A DNA stretch of 60,153 nt from Fimenecus sp045543095 (GCA_045543095.1 JAZQMC010000012.1:1-60153); one strand, 5' to 3'; positions 1-8,626 are shown, numbered from the stretch's first letter. Made by a program: numbers and translations. The notes: generated by a model from the sequence alone, not told the origin.

Positions 1-1
1 T

Positions 2-1039
2 GGGGACTGGTTTGTAAATAAGAAAAAATTCCCTAAAGGGCTTGATGAACTTATTAAAAATGTAAACAAACTCGGTATGGATTTTGGACTTTGGTTTGAG
101 CCTGAAATGGTAAATCCTGATTCTGACTTATTCCGTGCACATCCTGACTGGGCTTATCATTATAATACAAGAACAGCACACACACTTCGCCATCAATTAG
201 TACTTAATATGACTCGCGAAGATGTTCAGGAATACATTTTTGACCGTATGGACACAATGCTTACTGAACACAACATTAAATATATTAAGTGGGATATGAA
301 CAGACCACTTTCTGAAACAGGCGCAGAAAATCTTCAGTGCCCACAAGAGTTATGGTATCGCCATACTCAAGCAGTTTATGATATTGTTGACCGTCTTAAA
401 GAAAAACACCCTGATGTTGCATTTGAAAGTTGTTCTTCAGGTGGTGGCAGAAGTGATTACGGCGCATTTTTACACTACGACCAGGTTTGGACCTCTGATA
501 ATACAAGCTCTGTTGACAGAATGATGATGCAGAAGTGGTTTACATATCTTCGTCCAACAAAGGTTATGCGTGCGTGGGTTACTGATGTTAACTGGTACAA
601 CCCACCAATGAGCCTTGATTTCCGTTTCCATGTTGCTATGCAAGGCGCTCTTGGCGTTGGTGGTAATCTTACAAAATATAGCATTGGAGATTTAGCAACA
701 GCAAGAAAGAATGTTACTCTTTATAAAGAAATCCGTCATCTTGTGCAGCTTGGTGACCTTTACAGAGTGCTTGACCCTGACCGTGACGAAATTCTTTTCA
801 ACATTTATGTAAGTGAAGATAAAACAGAAGCAGTTGCTTTCCTTTCATCTGTTGTTACTCGCTTTATGCAAAAAGAAATCCCATTAAGATTTATGGGACT
901 TGATGACAACAAAATCTATAAGCTTAAAATCGGCAAAGACAAATACGAAAAGAGCGGCGCATACCTTAAAAATGTTGGTATTCCTGTAACTGTAAGGGGT
1001 ATGGGGTATAACGAGATTATTAAAATCAAGAGCAAATAA
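2..1039 (+). CDS. Alpha-galactosidase, GH36, 5'-truncated by window edge
   Basis: Hydrolyses terminal alpha-1,6-galactose from raffinose-type sugars and galactomannan; GH36 enzymes of Clostridia are usually cytoplasmic and about 730 residues long. The reading frame is open from base 2, before the first in-frame ATG at 77, and begins with residues GDWFVNKKKFPKGL typical of the middle of the catalytic barrel, so the real start lies outside the window. Visible motifs are FGLWFEPEMV, the nucleophile segment IKWDMN (Asp) and the acid/base segment WTSDN (Asp). The C-terminal beta-sandwich follows. About the last 345 residues are present. A strong terminator follows the stop and a GH78-type gene comes next, so this end of the window is a plant-glycan utilisation region. 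The family assignment is firm; the exact linkage specificity is inferred. Confidence 0.93.
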   Translation, partial: GDWFVNKKKFPKGLDELIKNVNKLGMDFGLWFEPEMVNPDSDLFRAHPDWAYHYNTRTAHTLRHQLVLNMTREDVQEYIFDRMDTMLTEHNIKYIKWDMNRPLSETGAENLQCPQELWYRHTQAVYDIVDRLKEKHPDVAFESCSSGGGRSDYGAFLHYDQVWTSDNTSSVDRMMMQKWFTYLRPTKVMRAWVTDVNWYNPPMSLDFRFHVAMQGALGVGGNLTKYSIGDLATARKNVTLYKEIRHLVQLGDLYRVLDPDRDEILFNIYVSEDKTEAVAFLSSVVTRFMQKEIPLRFMGLDDNKIYKLKIGKDKYEKSGAYLKNVGIPVTVRGMGYNEIIKIKSK

Positions 1040-1106
1040 GCTTTTTAATAATCTGACTTTCGGCATAATATTTTTCAATATTGTAAACAATCTTATATAA
1101 CACATT

Positions 1107-1142
1107 AAAAGCAACGGTATTTTCACTGTTGCTTTTATTTTT
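1107..1142 (+). terminator. Rho-independent terminator after alpha-galactosidase
   Basis: Nine-base stem AAAAGCAAC (1107-1115) pairs with GTTGCTTTT (1128-1136), followed by a T-rich run. The right arm overlaps a possible -35 of the next gene. Confidence 0.75.
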
Positions 1143-1156
1143 GTGGATGGTATAAT
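1129..1156 (+). promoter_or_regulatory. Candidate sigma-A promoter of the rhamnosidase gene
   Basis: TTGCTT at 1129-1134, 16-base spacer and a perfect TATAAT at 1151-1156. The -35 box lies inside the right arm of the upstream terminator, leaving a leader of about 18 bases before the ATG at 1180. Confidence 0.5.
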
Positions 1157-1179
1157 TGTCTTGTAAAGGAGATGTTACC

Positions 1180-3516
1180 ATGAAAAAAATACTGTTATTA
1201 ATCATTCCCGCTGTTTTAATAGTGGCAAGTCTTATTTTTTCGTATTATTCACCACTTGTTATATTGGGGGATACGACAATGCCATATACAAATGATTACA
1301 AAATTCCCGAAAGTATTCCCGAATACCAAGTGATTTCTACGAGTGCAAAAACCGATTGGACTGCCAAATGGATTTGGGATAAGGAAAACCTTACGGAGAA
1401 AAATGTCTGGATGTGTTTTAATAAAAAGGTTACTCTTGACAAAATTCCCGAAGAACTTATTGCTGACATTTCAGCCGATTCGAAATATTGGCTTTACATA
1501 AACGGAGAAAATGTTGTTTTTGAGGGAAGTGTGAAACGAGGTCCTGACGAAAACAGCGGATATTATGACAGCGTAGATATTGCACCATATCTCAAAGAGG
1601 GTGAAAACTCAATTTGTGCTTTGGTGTGGTTCTGGGATGATGAAACAAGCTATTCATATAACAGTAGCGGTCAAGGCGGATTCATTTTTGAAGCCATAAA
1701 TGACGATATAACCATACTTTCTGACAATAGCTGGAAAGTGAAAAAACACAGTGCTTATGGTGACAGCATTTTATACAAACCTAATTACAGACTTCCCGAA
1801 CACAGTATTTATTATGATGCAACAAAAGAATTGGGTGACTGGACAAAGTTAGATTATGATACATCTTCTTGGGGAAACGCAACCGAATACGGTGTCGGTG
1901 GTGAGGGTGCTTACGGCAAGCTTTATCCGAGAGGAATACCATTCGTGAAGGATTACGGTCTTAAAGATTATGAGAATTCAAAGGATTACGAAAACTATAC
2001 TGTAAAAAATCTTTTCGGCGAAAAAATCACCGTAGATGTTCCATATAACGCACAGCTTACACCATATCTTAAAGTAATTGCACCCGAAGGCAAAAAGATT
2101 CGCATAACAACCGAAAACACTCCGATTGGTGCAGTTGCAACTACCTATATAACCAAAGAGGGTGAACAGGAGTTTGAGGCTTTGGGCTGGTTTAACGGTG
2201 AACATATTACTTATGATATACCAAAAGGTGTTACAGTAGTTTCTCTTATGTATCGTGAAACGGGATATGATAGCTCATTTGCCGGTAACTTTAAGTGCGA
2301 TGATGAATTTTTGAATTCTTTGTGGCAAAAATCCTTGCGTACTCTCTATGTTACAATGCGTGACAATTTTATGGATTGTCCCGACAGAGAAAGGGCTCAA
2401 TGGTGGGGTGATGTCACAATCGAAATGAATATGACAATGTACTCTATGGATAGCAATTCTTACTTGCTCTATCAAAAAGGCGTAGATGCTATGCTTTCCC
2501 ACGTTGATGAGTCAAAGGTGTTACAGACGGTTGTACCTATTAGTGGTGACTATTTTGAACTCCCCGTTCAACAGCTCGCAGGAATCGTGGGCTTCCTCAC
2601 TTACTATGAATACACAGGTGACAAGGCATTTATCGAAAAGGTTTATGACGCATCCATTGACTATCTGAAACTTTGGGAAATAGGCGAAAATAATCTTGTG
2701 GTTCACCGTGAAGGCTCATGGGATTGGGTTGACTGGGGCTACAAAGCAGATGTGACCGCTATTGAGAATGCATGGGTTTATTATGCTCTTTCCGCCACAG
2801 AAAAAATGGCAGAAAATTTAGGAAAAGATGAAGATATCTCGTTTATTACCGAAAGAAAAGAAGTAATTGCAAAAGGATATAAAAATCTTTGGACAGAAAA
2901 CGGCTTTAAAAGTGATGATACGAAAAAACCTGATGACAGAGCCAATGCTCTTGCAGTTTTGTCAGGACTTGCAGACAAAGAGCAGTATGACACTATCAAG
3001 AATGTACTCGCAACTACTCAAAATTCAGGTCCGTACATGGAATATTATGTTCTTGAAGCTCTTTGCAAAATGGGAGAATATGAACTTGCCAAAGACAGAA
3101 TAAAAGACAGATATGAAAATATGGTAGGCAAGGATTATTCAACCTTATGGGAGTTTTGGGCCGCTTGGCAAGGCACTAAAAATCACGCGTCGACTGGTGG
3201 ACCTCTTGTTATAATGAGTAAGCATTTTGCAGGTATCACTCCCCTTTCCGCAGGTTACGAAAAGGTTAGAATTGACCCTCAATACACTTTGTCCGACAGT
3301 ATGAACTGTACTGTTCCGAGTGTAAAAGGGCTGATTACCTTAAATTATGAAAAGATTGACGGAAAATATATTGTCAATCTGACTCTCCCACAAGATATGA
3401 ATGCTGTTTTATATGTGCCCACGGGTGCTGTTGTAAATATCAATTCAGAGGTTTACTATCAAAACGGCGAGTATGTAAACAGCGAGCTAGGTAATGTGGA
3501 GATTGTGGAAAAGTAA
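1180..3516 (+). CDS. Alpha-L-rhamnosidase-type glycosidase (GH78-like), membrane-anchored or secreted
   Basis: Predicted to remove alpha-L-rhamnose or a related deoxysugar from pectic or other plant glycans. The protein is 778 residues. The ATG at 1180 is chosen over an upstream TTG at 1156 because AAAGGAG sits seven bases before it. Residues 1-27 form a basic-hydrophobic N-terminal signal or anchor. The next 350 residues are beta-sandwich modules rich in W and Y. Near residue 405 is the (alpha/alpha)6-barrel motif FMDCPDRERAQWWGD, the characteristic GH78 acidic motif, and further acidic and aromatic residues follow at GSWDWVDWG. A C-terminal beta domain closes the protein. It has its own promoter behind a terminator, so it is probably not co-transcribed with the alpha-galactosidase. 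A related six-hairpin family with different specificity is possible. Confidence 0.8.
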   Translation: MKKILLLIIPAVLIVASLIFSYYSPLVILGDTTMPYTNDYKIPESIPEYQVISTSAKTDWTAKWIWDKENLTEKNVWMCFNKKVTLDKIPEELIADISADSKYWLYINGENVVFEGSVKRGPDENSGYYDSVDIAPYLKEGENSICALVWFWDDETSYSYNSSGQGGFIFEAINDDITILSDNSWKVKKHSAYGDSILYKPNYRLPEHSIYYDATKELGDWTKLDYDTSSWGNATEYGVGGEGAYGKLYPRGIPFVKDYGLKDYENSKDYENYTVKNLFGEKITVDVPYNAQLTPYLKVIAPEGKKIRITTENTPIGAVATTYITKEGEQEFEALGWFNGEHITYDIPKGVTVVSLMYRETGYDSSFAGNFKCDDEFLNSLWQKSLRTLYVTMRDNFMDCPDRERAQWWGDVTIEMNMTMYSMDSNSYLLYQKGVDAMLSHVDESKVLQTVVPISGDYFELPVQQLAGIVGFLTYYEYTGDKAFIEKVYDASIDYLKLWEIGENNLVVHREGSWDWVDWGYKADVTAIENAWVYYALSATEKMAENLGKDEDISFITERKEVIAKGYKNLWTENGFKSDDTKKPDDRANALAVLSGLADKEQYDTIKNVLATTQNSGPYMEYYVLEALCKMGEYELAKDRIKDRYENMVGKDYSTLWEFWAAWQGTKNHASTGGPLVIMSKHFAGITPLSAGYEKVRIDPQYTLSDSMNCTVPSVKGLITLNYEKIDGKYIVNLTLPQDMNAVLYVPTGAVVNINSEVYYQNGEYVNSELGNVEIVEK

Positions 3517-3568
3517 TCGATAACGGATACGGTAAATTTGATTTAACAAAAGTGAAAAGAGGGTTTAT

Positions 3569-3705
3569 ATAAATTATCGTACACCGCTAAAATATCATTT
3601 TGCAACTAAAAAAGGTTGGATAAACGACCCAAACGGATTAGTTTATTTTAATGGCTATTACCATATTTTTTATCAGCATTCGCCCAATTTTGAGAAGCCG
3701 TGGAA
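3569..3705 (+). pseudogene. Remnant of the 5' end of a GH32 (invertase/fructanase) gene
   Basis: Read in frame from 3569 this encodes YRTPLKYHFATKKGWINDPN and then GLVYFNGYYHIFYQHSPNFEKPW, the N-terminus of a GH32 beta-fructosidase including the WINDPNG motif with its nucleophile Asp. An AGAGGG ribosome site at 3558-3563 is placed for a start at 3569, but the codon there is ATA, so the start appears lost. Similarity stops at about 3695-3705, and the frame closes at a TGA at 3742-3744 after unrelated residues. Only about 45 of the roughly 490 residues expected for GH32 remain. This is clearly a dead fragment. Confidence 0.82.
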
Positions 3706-3902
3706 GTATCATAAATGGCTCATTCCAACGAGCAGATGTTATTGATGAGTTAAGTCTTGTTGTAGCACCAATCGTAGCCGATAAAGATGACAAGCCGTTA
3801 TTTATGGATAGCACAATTTTAAACTTTAAACTCAACAAAGCTGAAACTATTAGCGGAAATCTTGTTTTGAATTATAAAAGAAATAATAATTCAGTAAAAT
3901 GA
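3693..3902 (+). pseudogene. Remnant of the 3' end of a RibD_C / dihydrofolate-reductase-like gene
   Basis: In a different frame from the GH32 fragment the DNA encodes GSIINGSFQRADVIDELSLV, then VAPIVADKDDKPLF, and ends FKLNKAETISGNLVLNYKR before the stop at 3900. This matches the C-terminal strand-helix pattern of RibD_C-type dihydrofolate reductase family proteins (glycine-rich, then IDEL.LVVAP). Only about 68 C-terminal residues survive, out of roughly 220 expected. The junction with the GH32 fragment lies within a few bases of TGGAAG at 3700-3705, suggesting one deletion that joined two unrelated genes. Confidence 0.68.
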
Positions 3903-3922
3903 CGATTATCAGTAATTTAACG

Positions 3923-4095
3923 ATAGGTAAGAGAGATTTTCTTGCTAATCAACTTAATAGGCAATAAAAAAGCGTTGCAAGAGGGACAAAAACTTCCCAA
4001 ATGCAACGCTTATGCTTTCTAAATGGCTTAAATGCTATATAAAACAACGATACCACTATTGAACGGAATTGTGTCAATAGTGGTATCTGATTTGG
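3923..4095. repeat. Dispersed two-hairpin repeat, family A copy 1
   Basis: First hairpin: AAGCGTTGCA (3970-3979) with TGCAACGCTT (4002-4011), with an inner GGGA/TCCC pair. Second hairpin: GATACCACTATTGA (4049-4062) with TCAATAGTGGTATC (4074-4087). The same arrangement recurs at 16906-17040, and the first hairpin alone recurs at 7330-7370 with matching flanks (AATCAACTTAATA upstream). The A-rich left side would make it a good leftward terminator. Confidence 0.8.
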
Positions 4096-4214
4096 CATTG
4101 ATTACGCTGTTTGATACAATTCGTAATTTTGGGATACATACTCTATATTTGTGACTAAAGAAATTTTATACTGTGTTGATTTGCTTTTGGGATAGTTGTT
4201 CAAAAACAAACATT

Positions 4215-4250
4215 AAAACCGAAGGAGTGAAGTCACTCCTTCGGTTTTTA
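4215..4250. terminator. Terminator, strong in both directions
   Basis: AAAACCGAAGGAGTG (4215-4229) pairs perfectly with CACTCCTTCGGTTTT (4234-4248). It lies 35 bases past the stop of the leftward surface-protein gene. The stretch 4096-4214 between the repeat and this hairpin shows nothing recognisable. Confidence 0.85.
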
Positions 4251-4285
4251 TAAAATACTATATTATGATTAAGTATCGTATAATT

Positions 4286-5956
4286 TTATTTGTTGTCTTT
4301 TTTCTTTTTCATAAGAACAACTACAACAACTGTACCTGCTGCAAGTACAAGGATGATACCGATTATTAACCAAACAGAATTTTTGTTATCATCGTTATCA
4401 TTGTTATTGTTGTCCACATTGATATTTTCTGTTGGTTCTGTGGTATCATCAGGAGTGAGATTTTCTGTATTTTCCACATCTGCCGGTTCGTCATTATTGG
4501 TTGTCGGTTTAGTTGAATTTTCGTCAGGCTTTGCTGTGTCGTCTGCTTTATTTGTGGTGGTTGTATCATCTGCTTTGTTGGTGGTTGCATCATCTGCTTT
4601 GTTGGTGGTTGTCGTTGTTGTGTCATCGGGAACTTCCACAGGCAACTTATAACCGCAAACATCACACTTGCCGTCTTTATTGGAATCAGAATGCTTTTGC
4701 TTTTCGCCTACAAGTGAGCCACAATTTTTGTCTGTACAAATCTTCCAATGGTTATCAGGGTCAGTTTGCCATGTTGTGCTTGCTGTATGTACATGGTCTT
4801 TTTTTGTAGCGGTCAATGTTACTGACACATTGATGCTACCATCATCAAATGTTTCAACCGTAGCGGTTTTACCATTAATTTTTACTGAAATATTTTTACC
4901 GAATTTATATCCATCCTTTGGAAGAAGGGAAATTTTTACAGTATAAGTTTTACCACCCTCAAAGGTTTCAGTTGTACCGGGGCTGATAAAAGAAGTTGAA
5001 GATTTGTACCATGCTATACCGTTTTTATAAATTCTTGTGCTTGTACCATTTAATCCGTTGTCACTGTAATAACCTGTTCCATCGATTTTGTTATAGGCAG
5101 GTTTTGCACCTTCTGCCGGAGAAGTAACCGAGAGGTCAAGGCTATTGATTTCTCTTTTGCCGTCACCGGGAACAAGATTGCTGAGCGATACCGCAATATG
5201 AGTTTCGTCTTTAACTTCAAGTGTCGCGGCAGTGCCATTGATAGTACATCTGGTGCTTGAACTGAACTTGTAGCCATCTTTTGCGGTGAGATAATAAGTT
5301 ACCTTGTATTTTACACCCTCTTTAAAGGGGTTGTTTACAGTAAGATTTACACCGCTACTCTGATTGGTCCAGGTAACTCCGTTTGAACAGTTAGAAACTG
5401 TACCGTATTTTTCGCTGAAGTATTTGCTTGTATCTACTTTAGCAAAGGTTGGTGTTTTACCTATAACAGGCTTAACAACTGTTAAATCAACAGAAGAAAT
5501 GAGGGTTTTAGGTGTTTGAACATCAGATGTCAAGGTAGTTACCACCAGAATACTGCCGTCATCATAAGTTTCTACAGTTGCATTTTTACCATTGATTTTT
5601 GCTGACACGTTTGCTGCAAATGAAAAATTGCCTTTAGGTAACAAGTTGATTTTTACAGTATAGGTTTTACCGCCCTCAAAGGTGGCAGTTGTACCAGGGC
5701 TGAAATATGAGGTGGAGCTTTTAAACCAAGCGATACCGTTTTTAAAAATACGGGTAGATGTTCCTTGCAAACCATTATCGCTGTAATATCCACGACCGTC
5801 AATTTTGTCATAGGAAGGCTTTTCACCTTCTTTTGGTGAAGGCACTGTTAGGTCAAGTTGACTGATAACTTCTTCTTTGGCAGCGAAAACAGTTGTTGTT
5901 GGAATTATACACAACAACATAATTATTGCCAACGTTATAGAAATAATTTTTTTCAT
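4286..5956 (-). CDS. Cell-surface protein with three internal repeats and a C-terminal membrane anchor
   Basis: Function unknown; predicted to be exported and held on the cytoplasmic membrane. The 556 residues begin with a Sec signal peptide (about residues 1-25, ending VFA). Three similar modules of about 115-125 residues follow; the first and third are very close (both contain IDG.GYYSDNGL, GIAW.KSSTS, ETFEGGKTYTVKI and KINGK.ATVET.DDGS), and the middle one is divergent. Near residues 390-440 is a small module with CTDKNCGSL and CDVCGYKLP. Then comes a low-complexity Thr/Asn/Asp stretch with repeated NKADDTTTT units. It ends with one hydrophobic helix and KKKKDNK. No LPXTG motif is present, so sortase anchoring is unlikely. 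It is monocistronic, with an AAGGAG ribosome site and a terminator at 4215-4250. Confidence 0.8.
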   Translation of the reverse strand: MKKIISITLAIIMLLCIIPTTTVFAAKEEVISQLDLTVPSPKEGEKPSYDKIDGRGYYSDNGLQGTSTRIFKNGIAWFKSSTSYFSPGTTATFEGGKTYTVKINLLPKGNFSFAANVSAKINGKNATVETYDDGSILVVTTLTSDVQTPKTLISSVDLTVVKPVIGKTPTFAKVDTSKYFSEKYGTVSNCSNGVTWTNQSSGVNLTVNNPFKEGVKYKVTYYLTAKDGYKFSSSTRCTINGTAATLEVKDETHIAVSLSNLVPGDGKREINSLDLSVTSPAEGAKPAYNKIDGTGYYSDNGLNGTSTRIYKNGIAWYKSSTSFISPGTTETFEGGKTYTVKISLLPKDGYKFGKNISVKINGKTATVETFDDGSINVSVTLTATKKDHVHTASTTWQTDPDNHWKICTDKNCGSLVGEKQKHSDSNKDGKCDVCGYKLPVEVPDDTTTTTTNKADDATTNKADDTTTTNKADDTAKPDENSTKPTTNNDEPADVENTENLTPDDTTEPTENINVDNNNNDNDDNKNSVWLIIGIILVLAAGTVVVVVLMKKKKDNK

Positions 5957-6008
5957 AAAGCATTTTCTCCTTTTTTATTTTTTTAAGAACGAGGTTCTTC
6001 TATTGAAA

Positions 6009-6039
6009 ACTTCAATATTTTGCTATATAATATTGAAGT
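6009..6039. promoter_or_regulatory. Perfect palindrome in the promoter region of the surface-protein gene
   Basis: ACTTCAATATT (6009-6019) is mirrored by AATATTGAAGT (6029-6039), with a TTGCTATAT-like centre that can serve as a -10 element on either strand. It sits about 55 bases upstream of the leftward surface-protein start. The size and position suit a dimeric repressor site; the regulator is unknown. Confidence 0.45.
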
Positions 6040-6115
6040 ACGATATTATTATAATTATACTTACTTTGATTGTCCCCACACTAAAAGTGTGGTTTACGGT
6101 TTTTTTTGAAAATTC

Positions 6116-6144
6116 TTGACGAAGTTTGTCGGGTATTTATTACT
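6116..6144 (+). promoter_or_regulatory. Candidate promoter of the rightward LuxR-type gene
   Basis: TTGACG (6116-6121), 17-base spacer and ATTACT (6139-6144), about 25 bases before the start codon. A small hairpin with arms CCACACT/AGTGTGG lies just upstream, around 6075-6092. Confidence 0.4.
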
Positions 6145-6168
6145 CTTTAACATATTTAGGAGAGCAAA

Positions 6169-7284
6169 ATGAAAAAGTTTTTTGCAATAATGTTAGTTGT
6201 TCTATCATTAATATTTAGTTTAAGCGGATGCACTACCGTTGGTGATAAAAATGCAAGTGTCTCCATTATTTATGGTGCTGCTACTATATTGTCATTTGTG
6301 CTTTTAATTGGTTGCTTATTTTCGGTTCGCAAAAATAAAATATGGTTTTATGTGCTTTTTTCGTCTGTATTAGTGGTGAACATCGGATACACCTTGTTAT
6401 CTGTTTCTTCTGATTTGGAAATGGCACTTTGGTCAAACCGCATTTCTTATCTTGGCTCGGTATTTTTACCTTTTTCTATGTTAATGATTATTTTAAATGT
6501 GACTAACACTTCATTCAAAAAAGAATTGCCACGGGTTTTATTTGCAATTTCTGTTCTTGTTTTTCTTGTTGCAGCAAGCCCGGGTATACTGGATATTTAC
6601 TACAAAGAGGTAACTTTTGAAGTTGTGAATGGCGTGTCTTCGCTTGTGAAAGTTTACGGGCCATTGCATCCACTTTACTTATTCTATCTACTGGGCTATT
6701 TCTTCGTTATGGTTACAGTTATTATCCGTGCACAGATAAAAAAGACAATTGACACAACTATTCACGCTGTTATTCTTGCAATAGCGGTATTTGTTAATAT
6801 CGGTGTATGGTTTATTGAACAGCTTGTAAGTATTGATTTTGAAATGCTTTCAATTTCATATATTATTAGTGAATTATTCTTGCTCGGCGTTCACCTTGTA
6901 ATGAGCGAAAATCAAAAACTGCGTGAGATAGTCAAACAGGTTGAGTCGGTGCAAAATTATTCTGAAGAACAAAACGCAGATGTTATGCTTGAAAATCCCA
7001 TAGAAACCGAAGCGTTTACACCGGAGCGTATAGAAACCTTTATGATTGGTCTTAAAGAAATGACACCGACAGAAAAAACAATCTACGAGGCTTATATAGC
7101 TCGTGCTACTACGAAAGAAATTATGGCAAACTTAAATATTAAAGAAAACACCCTGAAATATCATAACCGAAACATTTATAGCAAGCTGGGAGTTTCTTCC
7201 CGTAAAGAACTTTTAGAGATTCATAAACACCTTAAATCCGTAAAAGCAAAACTTGGAGAGATAAACAGCAATTTTCTCAAATAG
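6169..7284 (+). CDS. Membrane-bound LuxR-type transcriptional regulator
   Basis: The 371-residue protein has about eight hydrophobic helices in residues 1-245, in a layout like the 7TM N-terminal region of some histidine kinases. A linker follows, then a LuxR-type helix-turn-helix at about residues 300-360 (LTPTEK-like start MTPTEKTIYEAY, TTKEIMANLNIKENTLKYH, SKLGVSSRKELLE). It would sense a membrane or external signal and bind DNA while membrane-tethered, without a kinase. The first 21 residues resemble a lipoprotein signal (LSLSGC), which is unusual ahead of further membrane helices. The AGGAG site is six bases before the ATG. It is a paralogue of the convergent gene at 7386-8372, sharing MALWSNRISYLGSVFLPFS and YYKEVTFEVVNGV. 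Confidence 0.82.
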   Translation: MKKFFAIMLVVLSLIFSLSGCTTVGDKNASVSIIYGAATILSFVLLIGCLFSVRKNKIWFYVLFSSVLVVNIGYTLLSVSSDLEMALWSNRISYLGSVFLPFSMLMIILNVTNTSFKKELPRVLFAISVLVFLVAASPGILDIYYKEVTFEVVNGVSSLVKVYGPLHPLYLFYLLGYFFVMVTVIIRAQIKKTIDTTIHAVILAIAVFVNIGVWFIEQLVSIDFEMLSISYIISELFLLGVHLVMSENQKLREIVKQVESVQNYSEEQNADVMLENPIETEAFTPERIETFMIGLKEMTPTEKTIYEAYIARATTKEIMANLNIKENTLKYHNRNIYSKLGVSSRKELLEIHKHLKSVKAKLGEINSNFLK

Positions 7285-7305
7285 GTTAGATGAGTTTTCT
7301 AAATA

Positions 7306-7380
7306 ATCAACTTAATAACAAATAAAAAGCGTTGCAAGCGGGAGTAGTGATTTCCCAAATGCAACGCTTAATTTTTTATA
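7306..7380. repeat. Family A repeat copy 2, acting as bidirectional terminator
   Basis: AAGCGTTGCA and TGCAACGCTT flank GGGA/TCCC, with an A-run to the left and a T-run to the right. It sits between two convergent LuxR-type genes, so it can end transcription from both sides. It lacks the second (GATACCAC) hairpin of copies 1 and 3. Confidence 0.75.
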
Positions 7381-7385
7381 TAGTT

Positions 7386-8372
7386 TTAAAGTAATTCTTT
7401 TGCTCTTTCAAACAATTCAGAACGATTGTTGATGTTAAGCTTTTTGAAAATGCTTGATGTATGTTTTTTGATTGTGCTCTCTGTTACAAAAAGTTCATCG
7501 GCAATATCTTTTCGCTTTTTGTTTTGCATAATCAGTCTTAAAACCTCTTTTTCCCGTTGAGAAAGAGAATGGATATCATCCCAGTTTGCAAAAATAACAT
7601 CAATCTGATTTTGCTCAAAATACCTGATATTTGCTATTTGTTCGTCAGAAACAGTTTGTGCTGTTTCGGTTTGAATTACAACAGATTCGGAAGAAATTCC
7701 TTGAGTATCTGCAAGACCGTAATCCTGTAAAATACCGTACAGGAATAATATTAAGCCCTCTGTGATTATATAGGATATGCACATAAATTCAAATCCTGCT
7801 TTTATGGTGTTTTCAATAAGCCAGATTGCAATATTGCCGATAACAACAAATGCGAGAAAAATAGAGTGTTTAATAGATAAAACAGTCTTTTTAATTGCTG
7901 TGTATATGATAATTGCAATCATTGCAGAGAAATATGCAAACAGAAAAACCTTATATAATTTATGTAAAGGACCGTAATCTTTAACAAGTGTACCAACACC
8001 GTTTATAATTTCAAAAGAAACATTTTTATAATAAATTGGCAACCATCCGCCACTTGAAGCAATGAAAAGCATTATCATATTGTTGCCGATTAAAATACCC
8101 GGCAAACATTTTGGATAAGTGAATCTTGAAAGATTCATTATCATCATCAGTATGGAAAAAGGCAGAAATATGTTTCCAAGGTACGCAATTCTGTTTGCCC
8201 ATAAAGCAAAATCAAGATTTTTTGCAACTGAGAGAAGAAAATAGCCTAAATCACACACGGCTACACAAACAAAAAGAAGTAGCAACCAAATATCACGTTT
8301 TCTGTCAACGAGAAAATAGGCAATAATCATCAAAAGAGAAATGGCAAAAATAATACCGTAAAGTGTAGTCAT
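7386..8372 (-). CDS. Membrane-bound LuxR-type transcriptional regulator, paralogue
   Basis: The 328-residue protein has an N-terminal region of about eight hydrophobic helices (MTTLYGIIFAISLLM onward), a linker, and a C-terminal LuxR helix-turn-helix (LSQREKEVLRLIMQNKKRK, IADELFVTESTIKKHTSS, KLNINNRSELFERAKEL). The start is set at 8372 because AAAGGAGGAATAAT directly precedes that ATG. A longer frame upstream has no ribosome site and overlaps the XRE gene. It starts one base after the stop of that XRE gene, so the two are translationally coupled. It shares ALWANRIAYLGNIFLPFS with the convergent paralogue. The domain calls are secure; the signal sensed and target genes are unknown. Confidence 0.85.
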   Translation of the reverse strand: MTTLYGIIFAISLLMIIAYFLVDRKRDIWLLLLFVCVAVCDLGYFLLSVAKNLDFALWANRIAYLGNIFLPFSILMMIMNLSRFTYPKCLPGILIGNNMIMLFIASSGGWLPIYYKNVSFEIINGVGTLVKDYGPLHKLYKVFLFAYFSAMIAIIIYTAIKKTVLSIKHSIFLAFVVIGNIAIWLIENTIKAGFEFMCISYIITEGLILFLYGILQDYGLADTQGISSESVVIQTETAQTVSDEQIANIRYFEQNQIDVIFANWDDIHSLSQREKEVLRLIMQNKKRKDIADELFVTESTIKKHTSSIFKKLNINNRSELFERAKELL

Positions 8373-8373
8373 A

Positions 8374-8598
8374 TTATTCCTCCTTTGTCGTCTTAATTTC
8401 AATTCCGTTACGCATACAGAATGAATAGAATTTGCCCACCATTGCAAGATGTGGTGTTCTGTTTTCTCTTTCCCAACGGCTGACAGTTGCATAGGAAATG
8501 CCGATTTGCTCAGCAAGTTCAGTCTGTGTCAGTTGCAAAAATACGCGAACAGTTTTAACCTGTTCGGGAAAGTTTAAGTTTTTTATATCAAGTTTCAT
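8374..8598 (-). CDS. Small XRE-family helix-turn-helix regulator
   Basis: The 74-residue cytoplasmic DNA-binding protein is essentially one Cro/C1-type domain: FLQLTQTELAEQIGISYATV and SRWERENRTPH span residues 20-48. It has no effector domain. It is the first gene of a two-gene leftward operon with the membrane LuxR-type regulator, whose ribosome site lies inside this gene's last codons. The promoter at 8627-8655 is close to consensus. It probably autoregulates the pair or the divergent envelope operon; that is inference from position. Confidence 0.85.
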   Translation of the reverse strand: MKLDIKNLNFPEQVKTVRVFLQLTQTELAEQIGISYATVSRWERENRTPHLAMVGKFYSFCMRNGIEIKTTKEE

Positions 8599-8626
8599 AG
8601 TTTAACTCCATAACTTTATATATCAT

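Noticed and set aside
1156..1179. Upstream TTG start for the rhamnosidase gene
   Set aside because: It overlaps the -10 box and the ribosome site of the ATG at 1180 and would place charged residues before the signal peptide.
6061..6120. Small hairpin CCACACT/AGTGTGG as a riboswitch
   Set aside because: It has only seven paired bases and a tiny loop, with no conserved aptamer features.
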